DNA of 64,000 nt from Cognataquiflexum nitidum (GTDB lineage: Bacteria > Bacteroidota > Bacteroidia > Cytophagales > Cyclobacteriaceae), in assembly GCF_022538055.1 (NCBI RefSeq), contig NZ_JAKZAM010000014.1, positions 1 to 64,000 of the forward strand, in the 5' to 3' direction. This document shows positions 27,676 to 37,996 of this stretch, piece by piece. The notes under the pieces were generated by a model. The model ran no database searches, was not told the DNA's origin, and worked only from the letters and a program-made list of their open reading frames with translations. Positions within the stretch are counted from its first letter, which is position 1, and each line of letters starts with the position of its first letter. The translations under genes were made by a program, and so were the position numbers.

Positions 27676-27941
27676 AACAAAGCTTGGGGACAATTCTAAA
27701 ATGATCAAGAAGTTTGAAAAAACTTTTTATTTGGCAAAAAAACTACCGATTGATTGGGTTTTCAACAATATCGAGCAAATGAAAAACAAATAAATGTCAA
27801 TTAAATGAAATACCAAATTGTACTTCACGTTGAATAGTATCGTCAAAATATTAATTATGACTTGAAAAGTTGTAAATAATTTGGAATTTGAACCAAATTT
27901 AAATTTCTTTGGAATAATACATTATTTCACCCCCTCTAAAC

Positions 27942-29216
27942 ATGAACAAAAAATTAACTTTTACACTTTCGGCGTTGCTGGTTTTTGGCACGGTGTTTTA
28001 TTTCAATCAAAAAGAACAAGATGCACCTGAGATTACCGAAGAAAAAATTGAATTGGTAGAAGAAAAGAAGGAAGATCAGATTCTTTATGGTATCAATGTG
28101 AATGAATTAGATGTAGTCGAGGGCATAGTTGGAAAGAACCAAACGCTATCGACCATCCTTGCACCCTTCAATGTTCCTTATCAAATCATAGACGAAATCG
28201 CCCGAAAGTCAAAAGATATTTTTGATGTAAGGAAAATTTCTTTTAACAAAAAATTTACTGTACTCACCTCCAAAGACACTTCCCTGGCTCAGTTTTTTAT
28301 ATATGAACCTAACCCTGCTGAGTTTGTCGTTTTCAAATTGGACGAGGGCGAAGTGTACAAAGAAGAAAAACCTGTTGAAATCCGAAAAGTAGAAATCGGC
28401 GGGACCATCAGCAGCAACCTTTACGTCAATATGACTGAGATTGGCATCGGCCCTGACCTGATTGACCAATTTGCGGATTTGTATGGTTGGGCAGTGGATT
28501 TTCAAAGGCTTCAAAAAGGAGACAAGTTCAAAGTATCATATTCTGAGAAAGTGGTAGAGGGTAATGTGATTGGTATAGGCGATATAGAAGTTGCTTATTT
28601 TGAACATATGGGAGTTCCTTACCATGCAATTCCATTTGAGCAAAATGGGGAAAGAACATTTTTCGATCAGGAAGGAAATAGTTTCAAAAAGGCATTTTTG
28701 AGGGATCCTTTGAAGTATACCAGAATTAGTTCAAGGTATAACCTAAACCGTTTTCATCCTGTGCAAAAAAGATACAAAGCCCATCTTGGAACAGATTATG
28801 CAGCCCCGACCGGTACAGAAATCAGGTCTGTAGGAGATGGAACGGTCGTTGAGGCAAGATATACAAGTGCCAACGGCAATTTTGTAAAAATCAAACATAA
28901 CGGGACTTACACCACGCAATACCTTCACATGTCCAAAATCGCCAAAGGAATGACAGCAGGAACGAGGGTAAAGCAAGGTCAGGTGATCGGATATGTAGGA
29001 AGTACAGGATTGGCAACCGGCCCACATCTTTGTTTCAGATTTTGGAAGAATGGGAAGCAGGAAGATTGGTTGAAAGAGAAAATCCCGCCATCTGAACCGA
29101 TATCTCAGGAAAACAGAATGGCTTTTGAGCAAGTGAAAGCTGAAAGTATGAGACAGATTGCTGCAATTCCTTATGTAGACGCAAACCAAAAAATGGTTGC
29201 AAAAGTGAATCCCTAA
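27942..29216 (+). CDS. M23-family peptidoglycan endopeptidase
   Basis: A 424-residue envelope protein with an N-terminal anchor or signal (7-21), an OapA/Csd3-like N-terminal part and a LytM/M23 domain from about 265. The Zn-binding pair is His281 and Asp285 in HLGTDYAAP, with His329 in YLHMS. The usual HxH motif reads HLCFRFW, so His362 is kept but the third ligand position is Cys364. I believe this replacement is common in Bacteroidota members, and a cysteine can still bind zinc. It probably cuts peptide cross-links during wall growth. The 302-bp gap before it is AT-rich with no gene. Confidence 0.85.
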   Translation: MNKKLTFTLSALLVFGTVFYFNQKEQDAPEITEEKIELVEEKKEDQILYGINVNELDVVEGIVGKNQTLSTILAPFNVPYQIIDEIARKSKDIFDVRKISFNKKFTVLTSKDTSLAQFFIYEPNPAEFVVFKLDEGEVYKEEKPVEIRKVEIGGTISSNLYVNMTEIGIGPDLIDQFADLYGWAVDFQRLQKGDKFKVSYSEKVVEGNVIGIGDIEVAYFEHMGVPYHAIPFEQNGERTFFDQEGNSFKKAFLRDPLKYTRISSRYNLNRFHPVQKRYKAHLGTDYAAPTGTEIRSVGDGTVVEARYTSANGNFVKIKHNGTYTTQYLHMSKIAKGMTAGTRVKQGQVIGYVGSTGLATGPHLCFRFWKNGKQEDWLKEKIPPSEPISQENRMAFEQVKAESMRQIAAIPYVDANQKMVAKVNP

Positions 29217-29245
29217 ATCGAGTTTCGCTATTTCAATAAACAATG

Positions 29246-29276
29246 ACCAAGGAGTTTTTACTTCTTGGTTTTTTTA
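29246..29276 (+). terminator. Terminator after the M23 peptidase gene
   Basis: ACCAAG.AGT (29246-29255) pairs with ACT.CTTGGT (29260-29269) and is followed by seven T. The 350-bp gap 29217-29566 otherwise holds only the terminator of the convergent operon at 29483-29519. Confidence 0.85.
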
Positions 29277-29482
29277 TGGATCAAGCAAAATCACTTCTGG
29301 CTGACTTTTTGCAAAAGTCAAGTTCCTTATGTCTTCAAAATGGAAGGTTAGAAAAAAACCATCCTACCAAGTAAGAACGTCCCAAGCCATTCACAAACAA
29401 AGGCCTCCACGCTTTCTTATGTTGATTTGAAGAAAAAAAACCATGGAAAGATTTTCTTCGTCTATTAATCTTATTTCAATTA

Positions 29483-29519
29483 AAAGAAAAAAAAGACCTC
29501 CCAGAAGGAGGCCATTTTT
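29483..29519 (-). terminator. Terminator of the type IX secretion-linked operon
   Basis: GACCTCC (29495-29501) pairs with GGAGGCC (29507-29513) with one mismatch, next to an A-rich run that gives a U tail on the minus strand, about 50 bases after the OmpA-family gene. Confidence 0.75.
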
Positions 29520-29566
29520 ACTTATCTATCTCGCAAGTTTAAAAAATAAAGTCGTCAATCATTTTT

Positions 29567-31921
29567 TCACTTCAGCCGAAGTTCAGTTCTTCTATTCAGT
29601 TGGTGCATATTTTCTGTACATGGAATTGTTCCGCAGTCATTGATGGGCTGTGATTTACCAAACCATTTATACTCTATTCTATTGGCTTCCACTCCCTTCT
29701 GTACGAGGTATTCCAGTACCGCTTTTGCCCTTCTTTCTGCTAACTTTATGTTATAGTCTTCATTTCCTCTTTGGTCAGTGTGACCTGAGATATAGAGTTG
29801 AAGATTTTTTAATTTTATCATCATCAGTGATACCTTATCCAAATCTTTTTGATGGACAGCCCTGATTGTAGATTTGTCAAAATCAAAATACACGGCAGGT
29901 ATCGAATTCACTTCATTTTGGATTTCTTCAAAAAGAGAAGAAGCGTCACATAAATCTTTCCCAAACAAAGCAGTAGGCAATTCATATTCTCTATTGGTAT
30001 CTGTAAAAGATTCCAATACCAGTTCACTTCTTCTGTTCAACTGATGCTTTGTCTCAGGACAAGCCACGCCATCACCACAGTCATTGGCCAATTTTTCCTT
30101 ACCAAACCATTCTATTCGAACCCTGTTTTCAGGTATGCCAAATTTGGAAAGATAGTTTTGGACAGCATTTGCACGTTTTTCACTCAAAATCCTATTGTAT
30201 TCCACTGATGCCCTGACATCTGTGTGAGAGGCAACCGCCAAGTCAAGGAAATCATATTTTACCATCAACTCTGCAATTTTATTTAAGACCGGTTCGGCGT
30301 CATTTCTAATTTTTGCCTTGTCCAAATCGTAGTAAACAATGTCCACCAAGACAGGTAAATTATATGGGATTCGGACAAGTTTATATTCTCTTTCCAAAAT
30401 ATCATCCTGAAGACCTATGGTAGAAATTGTGCTATCCTGTATGCTAAAATATCCTTTTTTACTGATTTTAAGATTAAAATTACTTTCTGGCTCGAGGTCT
30501 GCCAAAATTTCTCCTCTTTCATTTCTAAGTGTGGCTATCATATTTCCACCTTCCTTTTTCGCTAAAGCGGTATTAAATCCTTCACTGATGATATTGCTGT
30601 CACAATCGATCACCCGTGCAATCAACTTTTTGAAAAGGTCCTCAACCAGGTAAATGTCATCCAAACCCATACCTCCAGTCCTGTCAGAACTCAGGTACCT
30701 TTTACCCCCTTTGGTTACAATGTATCCAAAATCATCCCTTGGAGAATTGTATGGCAAACCCATATTTTGGACATTGGCAAATCCCGAAGAAGCTATATCC
30801 GCTTTGAAGATATCCATGCCACCTAAGCCGGGAAGTCCATTTGAAGAGAAATAAAGTGTCGAACCGTTGATAGAAGGATACCTTTCGTTTTTAGCAGTAT
30901 TGATTTGGCTTCCTAGATTGACTGGTTCGCCGAAATTCAAATCCCCATCATAGGTTACATAATAGAGGTCAAATCCACCCATTCCGCCCGTTTTATCCGA
31001 AGCAAAATAGATTCTTTGGTTTTCTTCATCCACAAAAGGATTCAAAACACCATATTCTGTAATTTTATTGAGAGGAAAAGGCTTGGTTTGTGATAATGTT
31101 CCGTCGGTACTTATCTGGCTGTAGAAAATTTCGGAATGAAGAGAAAACTCTCTACTTCCTTTAATTTTTTTTACATCTCTAAATACGGAATAGAAAATAA
31201 TATTTCGGCTATGCATCAAACTTGGATCACTGATGTGGAGCGCATCGGGAAGGTCTGACACTATTTTGGAAAGTATACTGTCTTTATCGAATTTGTAGAT
31301 TCCAAAGAAAGCCCTGTCATTGAAGCTGCTTTTTTCGGTGCTGTATAGATTGCTTTTTGCGTCCAACCTGATACCTTTTTTGTCCGTGGGAATGATATTT
31401 CCCCTATCACTTGAGAAAAAGTTGTTGCCATCTTTATCGACATTCATCCCAAAATCAGAACCGTCAGTATTGATTCCTTGTACAGGCACCAGCTTGACCC
31501 GGGTAGTTTTGGAGGACATATTTCTGATCAATTCAAAATCAAGTTCAGGAAAATCATTTTCATCAAAAGAAGAACTCTCCAACATTTCATCAATCTGTTC
31601 TGCTTTTCCTACTTTCATGGCTGCCATCAGGTAGTTGGAATAATCCGTCCTTTCGGCTTCTTCATTGGTGATTACTTTTTCCCACCAAGCAAAGGATTTT
31701 TCATATTCTTGGACTTGGCTATAAGCTTCAGCAGCATACCTTGCTGTCGTTATTTTTGGATTTCTGTTGTATGCCTGTTCGTAAATTTCTGCCGCATGCT
31801 GAAAGTTTTCTAAGCTTTTCTGTTTGTCAGCATAGCGCAAAAGTCTATTCTGAGCAATCGAATGGATTGGCAAAATTCCCAACAAAAACAAGAGTGAAAT
31901 AAGGTGAAATGATTTTCTCAT
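29567..31921 (-). CDS. TPR-PD40 propeller-tandem OmpA envelope protein
   Basis: A protein of about 784 residues from the ATG at 31921. A signal peptide is followed by TPR-like helices (about 30-115), WD40/PD40-type propeller repeats (KTGGMGGFDLYYVTYDG, SSNGLPGLGGMDIFKAD), then two OmpA peptidoglycan-binding domains in tandem. The first has SHTDVRASVEYN, the second GHTDQRGNEDYN, each followed by an RRSELVLE / RRTELRLK end. One OmpA domain is usual in the related PorE/SprE-like proteins. It is the last gene of a four-gene operon, 2 bp after the PorP/SprF gene. It probably ties the outer-membrane/type IX complex to peptidoglycan. Confidence 0.85.
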   Translation of the reverse strand: MRKSFHLISLLFLLGILPIHSIAQNRLLRYADKQKSLENFQHAAEIYEQAYNRNPKITTARYAAEAYSQVQEYEKSFAWWEKVITNEEAERTDYSNYLMAAMKVGKAEQIDEMLESSSFDENDFPELDFELIRNMSSKTTRVKLVPVQGINTDGSDFGMNVDKDGNNFFSSDRGNIIPTDKKGIRLDAKSNLYSTEKSSFNDRAFFGIYKFDKDSILSKIVSDLPDALHISDPSLMHSRNIIFYSVFRDVKKIKGSREFSLHSEIFYSQISTDGTLSQTKPFPLNKITEYGVLNPFVDEENQRIYFASDKTGGMGGFDLYYVTYDGDLNFGEPVNLGSQINTAKNERYPSINGSTLYFSSNGLPGLGGMDIFKADIASSGFANVQNMGLPYNSPRDDFGYIVTKGGKRYLSSDRTGGMGLDDIYLVEDLFKKLIARVIDCDSNIISEGFNTALAKKEGGNMIATLRNERGEILADLEPESNFNLKISKKGYFSIQDSTISTIGLQDDILEREYKLVRIPYNLPVLVDIVYYDLDKAKIRNDAEPVLNKIAELMVKYDFLDLAVASHTDVRASVEYNRILSEKRANAVQNYLSKFGIPENRVRIEWFGKEKLANDCGDGVACPETKHQLNRRSELVLESFTDTNREYELPTALFGKDLCDASSLFEEIQNEVNSIPAVYFDFDKSTIRAVHQKDLDKVSLMMIKLKNLQLYISGHTDQRGNEDYNIKLAERRAKAVLEYLVQKGVEANRIEYKWFGKSQPINDCGTIPCTENMHQLNRRTELRLK

Positions 31922-31923
31922 GA

Positions 31924-32898
31924 TCAGAACCATCTTGGATTTTTCATTGTGGCTTTTCTTGGGGCTAAATAAAATCCAACAGAAAACTCATGAGAATTAT
32001 TTCTGGAATTTTGTAGTGCATTTAATGTTTGATCGTAAGCATATCCGAATCTAACTTTATCTGACGCGAAAATCTCAACTATAAAGGCTACAGCGTTTCT
32101 TCTGCTAATTTCACTTTCAAGGTTGTCATTCCAGATGTGCATGTTGGTCCGATAAGATGCCCCTAGCCAAAGCCTATCCATGAACAAAAACATACCGTTC
32201 AGGTCTAGGTTTGTAGGAGAACCCTTCACCTCTTTAATCAGAAATGAAGGTTTAAATTCAATGGCATCAGAAATAGGAACCATAGCACCTGCAGTTAGAA
32301 AGAAATGGAGGTCATGTAATGAAAGTGATATATCCTGTCTTTCCAATGAATTCCTACCAATCATATTAAAGGCACTCAATCCTGCGTAAAATCTCCTATT
32401 GTGATAGAATAAGCCCACATTCATGTTTGGACTATAAAGGTTATTGATTCCGGCAGGTATCTCGATATCATCCTGATCGATTGGATTAAGAATGTCTCCA
32501 TCAAGTTGGTACTCTGAAACCCCCGCACTTGCTCCTAATGCAAGAAAGGATTCTTTGCCAGTTTGTATCCTATAAGAATAGGTAAGTAATCCAGTTGTAG
32601 TCCTCGTAGGTCCGATCTGATCAGAAAGCACTGATACACCAAATCCCATCATTCCTTCATTTGCACTCAAATCTGCTGTAATCGTAAATGTACGGGGCGC
32701 ACCTTCAAGATTTACCCATTGATTTCTATAAGTACTTTGTATGTATCCTTGGTTTTTATATCCCGCGTATCCTGGATTGATATGTAATCCATTGAAAATA
32801 TATTGGCTGAACTGAGGCAGTTGCTGCCCATTTCCTGTCTGAATAGCCAAGATGGCTATCAGTAGGGAAAGTCCAAATATTTGATGGTTTCTTTTCAT
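31924..32898 (-). CDS. PorP/SprF-family type IX secretion membrane protein
   Basis: A 324-residue outer-membrane barrel. After the signal peptide the family opening is clear: QLPQFSQYIFNGLHINPGYAG, then SYRNQW-like TYRNQWVNLEGAPRTFT, and near the end FGYAYDQTLNALQNSRNNSHEFSVGF. PorP/SprF proteins act with type IX secreted, type B sorted adhesins and are needed to place them on the surface. The gene sits between such an adhesin gene (12 bp upstream) and an OmpA-family gene (2 bp downstream), the standard order for these cassettes. Confidence 0.93.
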   Translation of the reverse strand: MKRNHQIFGLSLLIAILAIQTGNGQQLPQFSQYIFNGLHINPGYAGYKNQGYIQSTYRNQWVNLEGAPRTFTITADLSANEGMMGFGVSVLSDQIGPTRTTTGLLTYSYRIQTGKESFLALGASAGVSEYQLDGDILNPIDQDDIEIPAGINNLYSPNMNVGLFYHNRRFYAGLSAFNMIGRNSLERQDISLSLHDLHFFLTAGAMVPISDAIEFKPSFLIKEVKGSPTNLDLNGMFLFMDRLWLGASYRTNMHIWNDNLESEISRRNAVAFIVEIFASDKVRFGYAYDQTLNALQNSRNNSHEFSVGFYLAPRKATMKNPRWF

Positions 32899-32910
32899 GG
32901 TCTGCGAGAT

Positions 32911-35900
32911 TTACTTTTTGATGACCTGGATCCAACCTTTGAATTCATGCACTTTACCTTCTGAATCTGTTCCTCGGAATACAAAGAAGTAAGTCCCTCC
33001 AACTAGTCCCTCTGCACTCCAGTCATTGTCATAATTACTGTTTTCGTAAAGATGGTCACCAAATCGGTTTAGGATAACGATTTCTCTTTTGGCAAACTTC
33101 TGTGAACCTTTGATGATAAATCTGTCATTTTTTCCATCATTATTTGGTGTAATCACATTCGGGATGAAAAGTGCATTGACTCTATTGGTATCTTCTGCTG
33201 TATTGTCATCAGGGTTTGTGTCATCTTCATCTGAAGTGACTGTTACTCTATTGACAATATTTAGTGGATTACCATTTACAAGTGCATCTGCTTTTACCCT
33301 GACATTGATGGTCAATTTGGAGTTGGCAGGGAAAAGTGGAATGGTATAAGTAAGCCTTTTGCCTGAGATATCTGTGGTGACATTGATGTCTGCGGAGGTA
33401 GATGTAAATCTAGAGCTTACATAAGTGATTCCATTTGGCAGATCATCCACTACCACTACGTTGGTTGCATCGAAGCTGCTAGAATTGGTTACATCAATTT
33501 GGTATTCGAATTCATCTCCCTCAAAAATTTCTGCATTATTTGAGGTCTTGGTGATACTCATATCCACTTCGGAATTGACCAATCTAAAGGTTACAATAGC
33601 CTCATCACTGTTAGTAGGATTGAGAGATTCTGTCAAGACATACTTTAATGTATATTCCCTTGCTTCGTTTAGGCCAGGTATTAGACTAAGTTCACCCTCT
33701 CCGGTGGTCAATAAACCAATGATGCCGTCAAGTTCTATAAATTCAAAGTTGACATTATCTGAAGTTACGGGCTGACCGTTTAGTAAATCATTTGACAAGA
33801 TGTTTCCTATAATACCTCCAAAATCCAAAGCATGGGTGCCAAATTCGTCGTTATTGGCTATGATCTCATTTTTGGATCCGATTACCGTCACCGAGTCTGT
33901 TGATTCTATTTCTTCTCCATCAGAACCTATAGCGGTTACCAAGACCGTATTGAGTATAGTGCCCGCCACAAGATCTTCGACTTTTACTGTATAGGTCGTC
34001 TCAAAAGAAACAGTCTGTCCAGGAGAAAGGCTTACAATGGTCTCATTCATACCTGTCAAAGGATCCACTACCGTAATGTTAGATAAAGTTGTATTTCCAG
34101 TATTGGTAACTGTAATGGTGTAAGGAATTACCTGACCGAATTCAGTGTATGTTTGAGTAACTGTTGATTTGGTTACTGATATGGATTCTACTTTATCGAA
34201 TATTTGTACATCTTCATCCGAAACTTCTATTTCATTTCCTCCAAAGTTACCTTTAACAGTTGCAACATTCGTAAAAGAGCCAAAGTCAATGTCTTCTTGT
34301 GTTAGGATATATTCTGCTGAGAATGTAGTACTGTCTGAAGCTCCGGGAGCCAAAGTCTCCAATGGACCTCCGATGACAGTTACCTTTGGATCTATCAAAG
34401 TAATATTGGTGTAGGCTACATTTCCGGTATTGGTGACTGTGAAAGTATAAACAATCTTATCACCTGCATTTACGATATTGTTACCGTCTGCATCAACCAA
34501 CTGACCTGATTTTTCGAATTCTATTGAACAGGTATTGACATTTAAGGTAACCTGTACTCTTGGACCTGTGCAATCAGAAGACGCTCCTTCTGCCACCCAA
34601 ATCTGAATTGTTCCTGCCACATTGCCATCTAGCTGATATCCCGTCATTGCTTCACCCCCTTCAGCCTGTGTAAAGAAGAAAACTTCATATTGACCTTCTT
34701 CACCAAGATTACTTGGAGTAATCAAAGTGTTTAGATCAGGGATTTCTTGACCTAGGCAAAAATCATAAGCTGCACCTTCGGAAATTGATGGGCTGGTAGT
34801 AACGATCGAAACTTCAATGTTGAACTCAAAGATACAGTTACTTGAATTCACAGGAATACCGAAGTAGGTACCACTTTTTGCTGGGAAAGGATTGGTAGCG
34901 GTAAATTCAGTGGCCTTGTTAGGGTCTATGCCATCATAGAATCTGATTCCGGCAGGGAAAGAAATAGCGATGGTGTTGAAAGCAATACCTTCTTCAGGAT
35001 TGATATTGCAAAAGAAGAAATTGTCAAACAAATTAACATCTCCACATTTTTCCTGGATCCATTCTGCAGCTCCTACGATACGGATTACGAGAGGAGTTTG
35101 GATAGGTTCACCCTGACAATCTCCATCCAAAAACCCTTGGGTAAGTTGTATGCCGCTAAATTCACTTTCGGATATTTTCCCCTTCCCTGATATTGAGCCT
35201 TCCACAGAGATGAATGCATCACAATTGGAATTTGAAAGAATCAGACAATCTTCAGTAGCTTTTAACTTATAGCTCATTCTTGCCAATATCGTATTGATAT
35301 CTTCCAAGAGTGGCAAATCCCCCAATTCCCAGACTATAGAACCTGTAAGGCCTAAGTTAGGATCAAAATAAGGCACTTTTACAGTGTTTGGATCAAAGAA
35401 AACTTCAAACTCTGCGCTTACAAAAGTAGATGTGTATGGAATAGGAATGATTACTTTTCCGTTTTCAATCTCCTCAGTTCCTAGATTTCTAATATCCAAT
35501 GTGTAAGCAATTTCCTGACCCGGCTGTACAGTAGGATTTTCGGATACAGGAGATCCATTAATTGATACAATTTGATTTAGACCTTGAATATCAGGAACAT
35601 AAGCATCAACAGAAAATCCGATTGAATAGATATTATAGGTATCTCGTCTTGAACCAAATCTAAAAACCGTTGAAGTCTGCCCATTTGCAATGATAGAATT
35701 ATTAGGATTAGGAACATTCCACATAGCAATGTCAATTCCGGTGTTGTGGTCAAACTGAGGGTTTCTTGGGTTTGCAACCAAATTACCGCTGTTATCGCTT
35801 ACAGGAGTATAAATTGATGAATTGAAGAAGTTATTTGGCCCATTAAGTTCATGACTTAACCTCACCCAACCGGTATTTGCGGCATTTCGAATTTCAAGAT

Positions 35901-37209
35901 AATCATCGCTTATACCCCTTTCACCTTCACCTGCCATCACACCAAGTTTCAAATTCACCTGCCCGTTTTGGACGGCATTGAATCCATTGATAACAAGTTC
36001 TCCATCTACAGCAATGGAATCACCTATGCCCATTACATAAGAATATCCGTCAAATAAAGTCACGTCCCTCCATTTCATTTTGGAGTTTTCATAGACAACC
36101 ACTATTCCCCAATGTCCAAAATAACCTACTCTACCGCCGTTTCCTTCGGTAAGTGCTACGTCCGCAATTGTATATTCTCCAAGACCTTGACTTCTCACAA
36201 ATTGGGTGACATCCGCATAGCCCACATACATATCATCCAATTCACCGGACGGATATAAAATGTTGTTGGCAGTAGCAGTTACCTCAGTATATCCGGAAGA
36301 GTTTGGACCTTTGATTTTTACTTTTCTTTTATCAAGGTTGGTAGTATTGATAATTTCAGGAACAAAAATGCCATCAGCAGTGATCCTTGCAAAATTATCA
36401 GAAGTCTGATAGGCCGCAATTTCTTCAGTTCTTGAAATGATTCTTTGCAACCTGTCGACTTTTAAAGTAACACCGCCATCAGTGATTGTAATCGGGTCAA
36501 AGGTTACTGTCCTGACATTCCCTTGGGTGGTCACAGTCTGATTGGTCAAGGTTGTCATGGCACCACTGGTGCCTATTCTAAATCTTGCAGGATTGTTGTT
36601 GTTATTTGAAAATTCGAACTGATAGGTATTCCCACCTTTTCTAGACGTAAATGTGTAGCGAGGAAACCTGTTGGTTTCACTTCCACTTCTTCCAATCGTC
36701 AAAGTGTAAAAAGAAAATGCTATCGGATTAGAATGATTTGCAATTTGAACCTGATTGGTGACAGTCTCAGGAGTCCCGTCTTCTGTCCCAACAACAACGT
36801 CAAAACTCATACCTAATTCGGGATTGGCCCTTCCTGACCAATATAAGCCGGCGTAGATAACCTCAGAACAATTGGGATCGGCATTATTTTCACCTGAAAA
36901 GACCAAAGTGGAGGATGAAGAATTGACCGTATTTGGGTTGTTGTCAATGTCTACATAGACCATTTGGCTAAATGAATTGTCGATCCTGTTAGGGTCAGCA
37001 AGAGTAAGATTTGTGTTGCCAATGATTGTAAAATCACCTCTTAATTTAAATATATTATTCTCAGGACTAGGATTTCCAACTCTGTGCGTGAAAGGAATTC
37101 TGTTATCAACCTGGGCTGAAACTTTTACAGCGAATGATGATATCAACAAAACCAAAATCAGGTTTGCCAATAGCGCTTTTTGAAATGAAAAGGAGAAAAA
37201 TGCTTTCAT
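32911..37209 (-). CDS. Large type IX-secreted surface protein with DUF11 repeats and type B C-terminal domain
   Basis: A 1432-residue protein. The signal peptide covers about 1-32. The N-terminal half resembles a secreted DUF-type adhesin domain (SEVIYAGLYWSGRANPE). DUF11-like repeats follow, with conserved YTFTVTNTGNVAYTNITL and YTITVTNTGNTTLSNITV lines and a later DUF11 unit (EYQIDVTNSSSFDATNVVVV). A type B gliding-motility C-terminal domain closes it: FIPNVITPNNDGKNDRF, ILNRFGDHLYE, GGTYFFVFRGTD. It is probably exported by the type IX system and held at the surface through the PorP/SprF protein encoded next. Confidence 0.9.
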   Translation of the reverse strand: MKAFFSFSFQKALLANLILVLLISSFAVKVSAQVDNRIPFTHRVGNPSPENNIFKLRGDFTIIGNTNLTLADPNRIDNSFSQMVYVDIDNNPNTVNSSSSTLVFSGENNADPNCSEVIYAGLYWSGRANPELGMSFDVVVGTEDGTPETVTNQVQIANHSNPIAFSFYTLTIGRSGSETNRFPRYTFTSRKGGNTYQFEFSNNNNNPARFRIGTSGAMTTLTNQTVTTQGNVRTVTFDPITITDGGVTLKVDRLQRIISRTEEIAAYQTSDNFARITADGIFVPEIINTTNLDKRKVKIKGPNSSGYTEVTATANNILYPSGELDDMYVGYADVTQFVRSQGLGEYTIADVALTEGNGGRVGYFGHWGIVVVYENSKMKWRDVTLFDGYSYVMGIGDSIAVDGELVINGFNAVQNGQVNLKLGVMAGEGERGISDDYLEIRNAANTGWVRLSHELNGPNNFFNSSIYTPVSDNSGNLVANPRNPQFDHNTGIDIAMWNVPNPNNSIIANGQTSTVFRFGSRRDTYNIYSIGFSVDAYVPDIQGLNQIVSINGSPVSENPTVQPGQEIAYTLDIRNLGTEEIENGKVIIPIPYTSTFVSAEFEVFFDPNTVKVPYFDPNLGLTGSIVWELGDLPLLEDINTILARMSYKLKATEDCLILSNSNCDAFISVEGSISGKGKISESEFSGIQLTQGFLDGDCQGEPIQTPLVIRIVGAAEWIQEKCGDVNLFDNFFFCNINPEEGIAFNTIAISFPAGIRFYDGIDPNKATEFTATNPFPAKSGTYFGIPVNSSNCIFEFNIEVSIVTTSPSISEGAAYDFCLGQEIPDLNTLITPSNLGEEGQYEVFFFTQAEGGEAMTGYQLDGNVAGTIQIWVAEGASSDCTGPRVQVTLNVNTCSIEFEKSGQLVDADGNNIVNAGDKIVYTFTVTNTGNVAYTNITLIDPKVTVIGGPLETLAPGASDSTTFSAEYILTQEDIDFGSFTNVATVKGNFGGNEIEVSDEDVQIFDKVESISVTKSTVTQTYTEFGQVIPYTITVTNTGNTTLSNITVVDPLTGMNETIVSLSPGQTVSFETTYTVKVEDLVAGTILNTVLVTAIGSDGEEIESTDSVTVIGSKNEIIANNDEFGTHALDFGGIIGNILSNDLLNGQPVTSDNVNFEFIELDGIIGLLTTGEGELSLIPGLNEAREYTLKYVLTESLNPTNSDEAIVTFRLVNSEVDMSITKTSNNAEIFEGDEFEYQIDVTNSSSFDATNVVVVDDLPNGITYVSSRFTSTSADINVTTDISGKRLTYTIPLFPANSKLTINVRVKADALVNGNPLNIVNRVTVTSDEDDTNPDDNTAEDTNRVNALFIPNVITPNNDGKNDRFIIKGSQKFAKREIVILNRFGDHLYENSNYDNDWSAEGLVGGTYFFVFRGTDSEGKVHEFKGWIQVIKK

Positions 37210-37227
37210 GGTTTTTCTGATTTAGGA

Positions 37228-37740
37228 TTAAAAATTAGTGTTGACCTGAAATAGAACAATGACATCGCCATCTTCATAACCTGATACCATCCTATCGACT
37301 TCATCAGGACTCAGTGATGTCTCAGAGTTAATAAAAATGTAGACAAGGTTTGAAAAACCTTTCAGTTCAGACAAATTGATTTTCAAAGCAGATTTTTCCG
37401 CCTCACTGCCCAAATTGATTTGTAAAATCTTGACAGTCCGAAAAATGTTATTTTCTGATTTTAATAATTCAAGGGAACTGATGTCCGAGGAAACTTTCTG
37501 AGGAAAGCCCTCTCCTAAAGTTTGAATTTTTGAATCCTTTAAAAGGACAGTTGGAATATTCTCAAACACAAGATTTTTAATAAATACTGTGTTATTTTCT
37601 CCCTCTTGGTTTATGAATTCCTCAAGTGAAAGGGATTTTTGAGCCTTAATTTGAGAAAAAGAAGAGAAGAAAAGGATTAAAACCAAAAACAGTACACTGT
37701 TGCGGCTTTCATTCTTTGGGGAAATCAATGATGTCATCAT
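37228..37740 (-). CDS. Secreted protein of unknown function, first gene of the type IX operon
   Basis: A 170-residue product with a signal peptide (core LFLVLILFFSSFSQIKAQ, ending near 33) and a mature alpha/beta domain of about 135 residues without cysteines (LKINLSELKGFSNLVYIFIN). It is not recognised. The gene is 18 bp upstream of the large adhesin gene on the same strand, so it is probably cotranscribed and acts in the same surface system. ATGs at 37740 and 37737 are adjacent and equivalent. Confidence 0.7.
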   Translation of the reverse strand: MMTSLISPKNESRNSVLFLVLILFFSSFSQIKAQKSLSLEEFINQEGENNTVFIKNLVFENIPTVLLKDSKIQTLGEGFPQKVSSDISSLELLKSENNIFRTVKILQINLGSEAEKSALKINLSELKGFSNLVYIFINSETSLSPDEVDRMVSGYEDGDVIVLFQVNTNF

Positions 37741-37964
37741 AGCGAGATATTAGATAAACAAAATGGGTAGGCGATTGAGATAGATTAAGCCTTTTTTAGA
37801 GAAATGGGTAACAAGGGTGGTGTTATGACCATTTAACTGTCGTAAAAATACAATTATTTGACTTTCATTTCCAAATGATTTTCAAAAAATATTTTACAAA
37901 ATGCATTTTTTTGCATTTATATGTTTATAAACTACTTAAATTCCATTCAATCTAGAAAACCAGG

Positions 37965-37996
37965 GGAATAAAAAAAGGGGTTTTTCAACCCCTTTT
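37965..37996 (-). terminator. Terminator overlapping the stop codon of a 48-codon frame
   Basis: AAAAGGGGTT (37973-37982) pairs with AACCCCTTTT (37987-37996). On the minus strand it ends in six T; on the plus strand the T run is shorter. No annotated gene ends here except the small frame at 37985-38131. Confidence 0.75.
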
